10,056 bases of DNA from Bacillota bacterium. Lineage in GTDB: Bacteria > Bacillota > Clostridia > Oscillospirales > Oscillospiraceae. Each line of letters starts with the position of its first letter. Position 1 is the stretch's first letter. Positions 5,667 through 10,056 of the stretch are shown here, in pieces. The stretch is taken from the NCBI GenBank assembly GCA_029268085.1, contig JAJUHD010000086.1, positions 1 through 10,056 on the forward strand. Reading direction: 5' to 3'. The translations under genes were made by a program, and so were the position numbers. Under the pieces are notes generated by a model that saw only the letters and a program-made list of their open reading frames with translations, did not search any database and was not told the origin of the DNA.

Positions 5667-6611
5667 TTATTCTGTTTCCGTAAGCTGTGGCTCCGCATTG
5701 ACGCTTTCTTCTGCTTCTTTCAATGCTTTTTTCGGCTTAAGAAAGTTCAGCTTGGTTTCGCAGATGAGAACAGCAAAGAATATGAGCGCAAAGCCGACAT
5801 AGAGCTTAAGTGTCAGCACCTCGTTGCCCATCAGCACGGAGAATCCTGCGCCGAAAACGGATTCGAGCGTAAGCATTATCCCGGCGGTTGACGGCGGCGT
5901 ATGTTTCTGCCCAAAGGTCTGGAGCAAAAAGCAAACGGCAGTACACATTACGCAGAGATAGGCTATGCTCCATATATTCTCTGCGGATATTTTCGTTGGA
6001 AAAGGATCGACTATAAGTGCGGATATCCAGCCAAGGACACCGGCGGCGGCAAACTGCAGCATCGTTAGTATCGCTACGCTGCGTCCTTTGACATACTTTG
6101 CTGTCAGCACAATATGTACGGCGTAAAATATGCTGCAACATAGCGTCAGCCAGTCGCCAAGCTCTATCGTACGATCATTTTTAAGCGATACAAAACCGAC
6201 GCCTACAAGACATATCACCGTTGAAATGAAATTATACTTATCCGGACGCTTTCTGCTTACAATCCATGCGGCAAAGGGTACGAGAACGCAGTAGGCCGCC
6301 GTCAGAAACGCGTTTTTGCCCGGCGTCGTATAATAGAGCCCGTAGGTCTGCACCACATATCCGCCGAAGAGCAGCATTCCGAGAACAGCTCCGTTTAATA
6401 TATACTGCTTATCTATTTTTTTGAGTTCTCTGAAAAACACCAGCGCCATTAGCACCGCCGCTCCGCTGAAGCGAAACGCGAGAATATAAAGCGTCGGTAC
6501 GGAGTCGAGCGTATTTTTAAGTACTACGAATGAGGTACCCCATATAATAGTGGTCAGTAATAGAGCTGTGCGGCCGAGGATGGCGTATTTTTTCTTTTCT
6601 TGGATTGACAT
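5667..6611 (-). CDS. EamA/DMT-family permease
   Basis: The 314-residue protein has the ten-helix, two-repeat architecture of the drug/metabolite transporter superfamily (EamA domain). Repeat 1 is near residues 14-143 with the WGTSFVVLK entry helix, FRFSGA and GLYYTTPGKNAFLTA; repeat 2 is near 153-285 with AVHIVLTAKY and GIMLTLESVFGAGFSVLMGNE. The last roughly 25 residues are acidic and probably cytoplasmic. Members export or import amino acids, nucleosides or other small metabolites across the cytoplasmic membrane; the substrate cannot be predicted here. The start ATG (6609-6611) has AAAGGA upstream at a long twelve-base spacing, so translation may be modest. It lies only 23 bases after the pcrA stop on the same strand with no terminator between, so it is probably the second gene of a pcrA operon, a pairing with no evident functional link. 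Confidence 0.88.
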   Translation of the reverse strand: MSIQEKKKYAILGRTALLLTTIIWGTSFVVLKNTLDSVPTLYILAFRFSGAAVLMALVFFRELKKIDKQYILNGAVLGMLLFGGYVVQTYGLYYTTPGKNAFLTAAYCVLVPFAAWIVSRKRPDKYNFISTVICLVGVGFVSLKNDRTIELGDWLTLCCSIFYAVHIVLTAKYVKGRSVAILTMLQFAAAGVLGWISALIVDPFPTKISAENIWSIAYLCVMCTAVCFLLQTFGQKHTPPSTAGIMLTLESVFGAGFSVLMGNEVLTLKLYVGFALIFFAVLICETKLNFLKPKKALKEAEESVNAEPQLTETE

Positions 6612-6634
6612 TCGTTTAGCTTATCCTTTAAACA

Positions 6635-9049
6635 TTATTTCTTTTGCATATGTGCGGCGGCGGCCTTAAGCATGAGCCGCTTCGTACCGCTTGCAAATTC
6701 GATTTCGATAAGGCTGTCGCCGCCCATTGGAGTCATCTTCGTTATAATGCCCTCACCGAAAGCTTTGTGTATAATTTCATCTCCGGTTCGGTAATCCGCG
6801 GAAGATTCTTGCGGCTGATGCACCGGCGAAGCGGTAAAACTGTATTTCGGCTTTTCCGGCAAAGAGGGCTTTTTATAGCCGCCGGAATAGGAGCCGTACT
6901 CTGCTCTTGTCCCGACCGTCCCAAAAACGTCGTTTCTGGGAGATTCCCTGCGCTCAATAAATTCGTCCGGAATCTCATCGATAAACCGCGAGGGATTATG
7001 CGAGCTTGTGTTCCCAAAAAGCATCCTCTGCCTTGCGCAGATGAGCGTGAGTTTTTTTCTTGCTCGCGTTAGCGCAACATAGCAGAGCCTGCGCTCCTCC
7101 TCCATCTCATCCAGCTCGCCGATGCTTTTGAGTCCGGGAAAAATGCCTTCCTCCGCACCGACTATATATACGTTGTCGAACTCGAGACCCTTGGCCGAGT
7201 GCATAGTCATCATAACGACGCAGTTATTGTCCGCATCGTAGTTGTCCATGTCCGTATAAAGAGCGACCTCGTCCAGAAAGCCCGCGAGGCGTGTGTCGCC
7301 CGTTTCCTTGATGTAGCTGACGATGTTTGTCTTGAGCTCGCCGATGTTTTCAATACGGGCTATGTTTTCGTCCGTGGGCTTTTGCTCAAGGGCGCGCACA
7401 TAGCCGGTCTTATCGATTATGATGTCATAAAACGCGTCGAGCGGAGTGGTCTCTTCCAGCGCGCGGAACTCGTCTATCAGATTTGCAAACTCTCTCAGTC
7501 TAACCGAAGACCTTGCGAGATCGGCATATTTATCGGCACGCTTTATTACTTCGAAAAGCGGTATTCCCTCCTGTACCGCAATCGCCTGAGCAGCTTCTAT
7601 AGTCCTGTCGCCTATTCCCCGCGGAGGGCTGTTGATAATCCTCAAGAGACGGAGATCGTCGCTCGGCATTAATATCACGCAGAGATAGGCCATCATGTCC
7701 TTTATCTCCAGCCTGTCGAAGAAGCGTGTACCGCCGATTATGCGGTAAGGCACGCCGTTTCTTTTAAAAGCGTACTCGAGCTTGTTCGTCTGAGCGTTCA
7801 TACGGTAAAGCACTGCGTTATCGCGCCAGTTCGTGCCCGTCGCAAAGCTGTCGAGAATGCGCGTCGCGACGTACTGCGCTTCGTCATTCTCGTTCTGCGC
7901 GATATAAAGCGTGAGCTTATCGCCCATGCCCTTATCCGTCCAAAGTTCCTTGCCCTTGCGCGCCTTGTTGTTGCGAATAACGGCGTTTGCCGCACCGAGA
8001 ATGTTGCCCGTCGAGCGGTAGTTCTGCTCCAGCCGGATAACGCGCGCATTCTTATACCGGCTTTCAAAGCTCAGAATGTTTTCGATCGTCGCTCCGCGGA
8101 ATTTATAGATGCTCTGGTCATCGTCGCCTACGACGCAGATGTTCTCCCTTCCGCCCGCAAGCGCCGCCGCGAGGCGGTACTGAAGGTTGTTCGTATCCTG
8201 ATATTCGTCAATAAGAATGTATCTGAACTTTTTTTGATAATATTCCCGAACATCGGCGTTATTTTCAAGGAGCAGCACCGTGTTCAGTATCAGGTCGTCG
8301 AAATCCATTGCGTTAGCGTCCCTAAGGCGCTTCGCGTAGGCCGCATAGGCCTCTCCGATCACCTTGCGGCGGACATCGTTCATCGCGCGCGCTTGCATAA
8401 GGAAGCTCTCGGGAGCTTGCATCTCGTCCTTAGCCTTGCTGATGTAGCTCAGAATCGTTCTCGGCGGGAAAGCCTTTTCGTCGATATCCAAGTCCTTGAT
8501 TATGTGTTTCATAACGGACTGGCTGTCGGTAGTGTCATATATCGTAAAGCTGTTCGAATATCCCAGCCTGTCGGCGTTTCCGCGCAGTATGCGCACACAG
8601 GCGGAGTGGAAAGTCTGCGCCCAGATATCCTGCGCGTCCGGCCCGAGCATATTTTCAAGGCGGGTCTTAAGCTCTTCCGCAGCCTTGTTGGTAAAGGTGA
8701 TGGCAATGATCCTCCACGGCTCACAGGGCTCAAAAGCCGCAAGCCTTTTTGCTTTTTCCATATCCGGAAAGTTCTTGTCCGCAGCCGCCTTTTCAAGCAA
8801 ATCAAGCTCGGCTTCACCGGCATCCTTCGGAATATCGTCGCAGTCGGAAGCCCTGCCGTAGCGCAGCAGATTCGCGATGCGGTTTATTAGAACAGTCGTC
8901 TTGCCGCTTCCCGCTCCTGCGAGGAGCAGCAGCGGACCTTCGGTCGCCATAACGGCTTTTATCTGCATATCGTTAAGGCGCGAAAAATCCCGTTCTATAA
9001 TGGTTTTCCGTGCCGTTATATATCTTTTTTTAAACTCTGAATCTGTCAT
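6635..9049 (-). CDS. pcrA: ATP-dependent DNA helicase PcrA (UvrD/Rep family, superfamily 1A)
   Basis: PcrA unwinds DNA 3' to 5' in nucleotide excision repair, rolling-circle replication and removal of recombination or transcription obstacles. The helicase motifs are intact: Q-motif LNDMQIKAV (25-33), Walker A GAGSGKT (45-51), Ia ITFTNKAAEEL (117-127), Walker B DEYQDT (281-286), III GDDDQSIYKFRGA (308-320), IV EQNYRST (341-347), V TMHSAKGLEFDNVYIVGAEEG (start near 615) and VI YVALTRARKKL (657-667). A C-terminal Tudor-like segment (about 754-800, GDEIIHKAFGEGIITKM) matches the part that contacts RNA polymerase in PcrA. At 804 residues it is longer than the usual 720-750; the surplus is mostly an insert of about 45 residues (64-110) between Walker A and motif Ia. 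The start at 9049 has GAGGAG five bases upstream (9055-9060 on the plus strand). A promoter overlapping an inverted repeat lies just upstream. Confidence 0.95.
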   Translation of the reverse strand: MTDSEFKKRYITARKTIIERDFSRLNDMQIKAVMATEGPLLLLAGAGSGKTTVLINRIANLLRYGRASDCDDIPKDAGEAELDLLEKAAADKNFPDMEKAKRLAAFEPCEPWRIIAITFTNKAAEELKTRLENMLGPDAQDIWAQTFHSACVRILRGNADRLGYSNSFTIYDTTDSQSVMKHIIKDLDIDEKAFPPRTILSYISKAKDEMQAPESFLMQARAMNDVRRKVIGEAYAAYAKRLRDANAMDFDDLILNTVLLLENNADVREYYQKKFRYILIDEYQDTNNLQYRLAAALAGGRENICVVGDDDQSIYKFRGATIENILSFESRYKNARVIRLEQNYRSTGNILGAANAVIRNNKARKGKELWTDKGMGDKLTLYIAQNENDEAQYVATRILDSFATGTNWRDNAVLYRMNAQTNKLEYAFKRNGVPYRIIGGTRFFDRLEIKDMMAYLCVILMPSDDLRLLRIINSPPRGIGDRTIEAAQAIAVQEGIPLFEVIKRADKYADLARSSVRLREFANLIDEFRALEETTPLDAFYDIIIDKTGYVRALEQKPTDENIARIENIGELKTNIVSYIKETGDTRLAGFLDEVALYTDMDNYDADNNCVVMMTMHSAKGLEFDNVYIVGAEEGIFPGLKSIGELDEMEEERRLCYVALTRARKKLTLICARQRMLFGNTSSHNPSRFIDEIPDEFIERRESPRNDVFGTVGTRAEYGSYSGGYKKPSLPEKPKYSFTASPVHQPQESSADYRTGDEIIHKAFGEGIITKMTPMGGDSLIEIEFASGTKRLMLKAAAAHMQKK

Positions 9050-9067
9050 TTTTTCTCCTCAAAACTA

Positions 9068-9106
9068 ATTCGCAAGTCTTATTATTATACATCAAGACTT
9101 GCGAAT
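9068..9106. repeat. Perfect 13-bp inverted repeat over the pcrA promoter
   Basis: ATTCGCAAGTCTT (9068-9080) is exactly inverted as AAGACTTGCGAAT (9094-9106) around a 13-base AT-rich centre. Read on the minus strand, the centre contains the -10 box of the pcrA promoter, one arm fills the spacer, and the other covers the expected start site. As RNA from sigF read-through it would be a strong hairpin followed by TTAGTTTT, a weak terminator. Operator and terminator roles are both possible. Confidence 0.75.
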
Positions 9107-9112
9107 AGACAA
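9084..9112 (-). promoter_or_regulatory. Probable sigma-A-type promoter for pcrA
   Basis: On the minus strand TTGTCT (9112-9107), a 17-base spacer and a perfect TATAAT (9089-9084) predict a start near 9077 and a leader of about 28 bases carrying the GAGGAG site. It would give pcrA and the permease expression independent of the sporulation sigma operon. Confidence 0.6.
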
Positions 9113-9135
9113 GGCAATATTATATTTAAAGCTCT

Positions 9136-9846
9136 TTATTGAATAAGCATTTCCCGCAATCTCTCAACCGCGCGCTTTTCGAGTCTTGAGACCTGTACCT
9201 GCGAAACTCCCATTACGCGAGCGGTACTGTCCTGCGTAAGGCTGTGGAAAAACCTGAGCGCGATGACGTTTCTTTCCCGTTCTGGCAAACGGTTTATCGT
9301 TTCGCGGAGCGAGACCCTCTCGACAAGCCTTTCCTCGGCGCCGTAGTCCCCAAGGATCTGTTCGAGCGTAAACCCCTCCTCGCCCGTCTCGCGCTGGAGC
9401 GATTCCGTCGGGCCGACAGCTGTCTCCGCGCTTGCGATCTCGGCTGCATCAAGGCCTGTAATCTCGGATATTTCCGATAGCGTCGGTTCCCTTCCAAGCT
9501 TCTGCTCAAGCGCGGATCTGGCACTCTTTATCGATTGCGCCCGCTCCTTTATCCCGCGGCTGACCTTCACCGCCCCGTCGTCACGCAGGAACCGTCTAAT
9601 CTCACCGGAAATTTTAGGTACGGCATATGTCGAAAACTGCGTCCCGTATTCTTCGTCGTAGCCCTGTATCGCCTTTAAAAAGCCGACGCAACCAAGCTGG
9701 TAAAGGTCGTCCGCCTCAACTCCGCGTCCGAAAAAGCGCCTAGCGATGCTCCAGATAAGGCCGGAATTTTCCTCAATGAGGCGCGCCGTAGCATCTTTGT
9801 CGCCATTTTTCGCTTTTTTGAGTGCATCCGTCATTTCGTCTGTCAT
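9136..9846 (-). CDS. sigF: RNA polymerase sigma-F factor, forespore-specific (SpoIIAC)
   Basis: SigF is the first compartment-specific sigma factor of sporulation and directs early forespore transcription. The 236-residue protein has region 2 (about 20-90) with DDLYQLGCVGFLKAI, the core-binding and -10 recognition part, then FSTYAVPKISGEIRRFLRDDG; region 3 (about 95-165) opening with VKVSRGIKE; and region 4 (about 178-235) with a helix-turn-helix ending SQVQVSRLEKRAVERL. These match Bacillus SigF almost block for block; SigG is the main alternative, but the upstream spoIIAB decides for SigF. It is somewhat shorter than Bacillus SigF (255), mainly at the N-terminus. ATG 9846-9844 overlaps the spoIIAB stop as ATGA, so translation is probably coupled; AGGA lies about ten bases upstream. 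Activity is expected to be held by SpoIIAB until SpoIIAA releases it. Confidence 0.95.
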   Translation of the reverse strand: MTDEMTDALKKAKNGDKDATARLIEENSGLIWSIARRFFGRGVEADDLYQLGCVGFLKAIQGYDEEYGTQFSTYAVPKISGEIRRFLRDDGAVKVSRGIKERAQSIKSARSALEQKLGREPTLSEISEITGLDAAEIASAETAVGPTESLQRETGEEGFTLEQILGDYGAEERLVERVSLRETINRLPERERNVIALRFFHSLTQDSTARVMGVSQVQVSRLEKRAVERLREMLIQ

Positions 9847-10056
9847 ACTGCCGAGGTCCTGCGGATTATGCGCCGAGTCATAGTGACGCTTGTCCCCTTT
9901 CCTTCTGCCGAGCGCACTTTCACCTTGTCCATAAAGCTCTCCATAATCGTAAATCCCATACCGCTGCGGTCGTCTCCGCCGGTTGTGTACATGGGTTCGC
10001 GCGCCTTATTCACATCTGGTATCCCGACACCGCTGTCGCGGATGCTTATTTCCAGA
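9843..10056 (-). CDS. spoIIAB: Anti-sigma-F factor SpoIIAB, C-terminal part (5' end outside window)
   Basis: Reading the minus strand from 10055 to the TGA at 9845-9843 gives 70 residues: ISIRDSGVGIPD, then KAREPMYTTGG, RSGMGFTIMESFMD and EGKGTSVTM. This is the ATP-binding (GHKL/HATPase) C-terminal half of SpoIIAB, including the DxGxGI box, the flexible TT lid and the GMGF box. SpoIIAB is a kinase and anti-sigma factor: it binds SigF with ATP and phosphorylates SpoIIAA. The N-terminal third lies beyond the window edge, where spoIIAA would be expected next. The tail of about ten basic residues after the last conserved block is similar in extent to that of Bacillus SpoIIAB. Confidence 0.93.
   Translation of the reverse strand, partial: LEISIRDSGVGIPDVNKAREPMYTTGGDDRSGMGFTIMESFMDKVKVRSAEGKGTSVTMTRRIIRRTSAV

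Noticed and set aside
7199..8890. Long plus-strand reading frames inside pcrA (7199-7672 and 8234-8890)
   Set aside because: They lie antisense to a helicase with every motif intact, have no convincing ribosome binding site, and encode nothing recognisable; they arise from the GC-rich codon use of pcrA.
9068..9106. LexA (SOS) box upstream of pcrA
   Set aside because: The arms do not contain the CGAAC-N4-GTTCG pattern of Gram-positive LexA sites, and the 13-base centre is too wide.

Overview
The window looks like a chromosomal segment of a gut-type, endospore-lineage Firmicute of class Clostridia. The grounds are a spoIIAB-sigF pair, a T-box leader, strong AGGAG-type ribosome binding sites, TTGACA/TATAAT promoters and a CoA-transferase of the kind used in butyrate-type fermentation. 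Oscillospiraceae/Ruminococcaceae relatives are my best guess, from protein style only. No mobile element, tRNA, rRNA or CRISPR array was seen.

Left half, plus strand: the 3' end of an acetyl-CoA hydrolase/transferase-family gene with its terminator (1-402); mtnA, with its own promoter and a TTG start (443-1546); a decayed fragment of deoD, a purine nucleoside phosphorylase gene (about 1550-1719); a CDP-alcohol phosphatidyltransferase whose ribosome binding site lies inside that fragment (1715-2287); and a T-box riboswitch with a probable tyrosine (UAC) specifier and its own promoter and terminator (2375-2703). The T-box controls a sodium:solute symporter (2734-4284, terminator 4300-4332). After a roughly 350-base gap comes a CorA-family divalent-cation transporter (4681-5625). 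It is preceded by a strong promoter, a leader of about 230 bases with one or two tiny ORFs, and a hairpin that buries the transporter's Shine-Dalgarno sequence.

Right half, minus strand (read from the right edge leftward): the 3' end of spoIIAB overlaps sigF by ATGA. After an 86-base gap, a perfect 13-bp inverted repeat coincides with a promoter for pcrA, a UvrD-family helicase gene. An EamA/DMT-family permease gene follows pcrA closely and is probably co-transcribed. The two halves converge on a shared bidirectional terminator at 5629-5664.

Most genes here are housekeeping. The interest lies in the regulatory DNA: a tyrosine-type T-box in front of an otherwise unassigned symporter, a peptide-plus-hairpin leader in front of a CorA-like transporter, the deoD remnant that supplies a translation start to the next gene, and the palindromic pcrA promoter. 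All are read from sequence by eye; no folding or database search was run.
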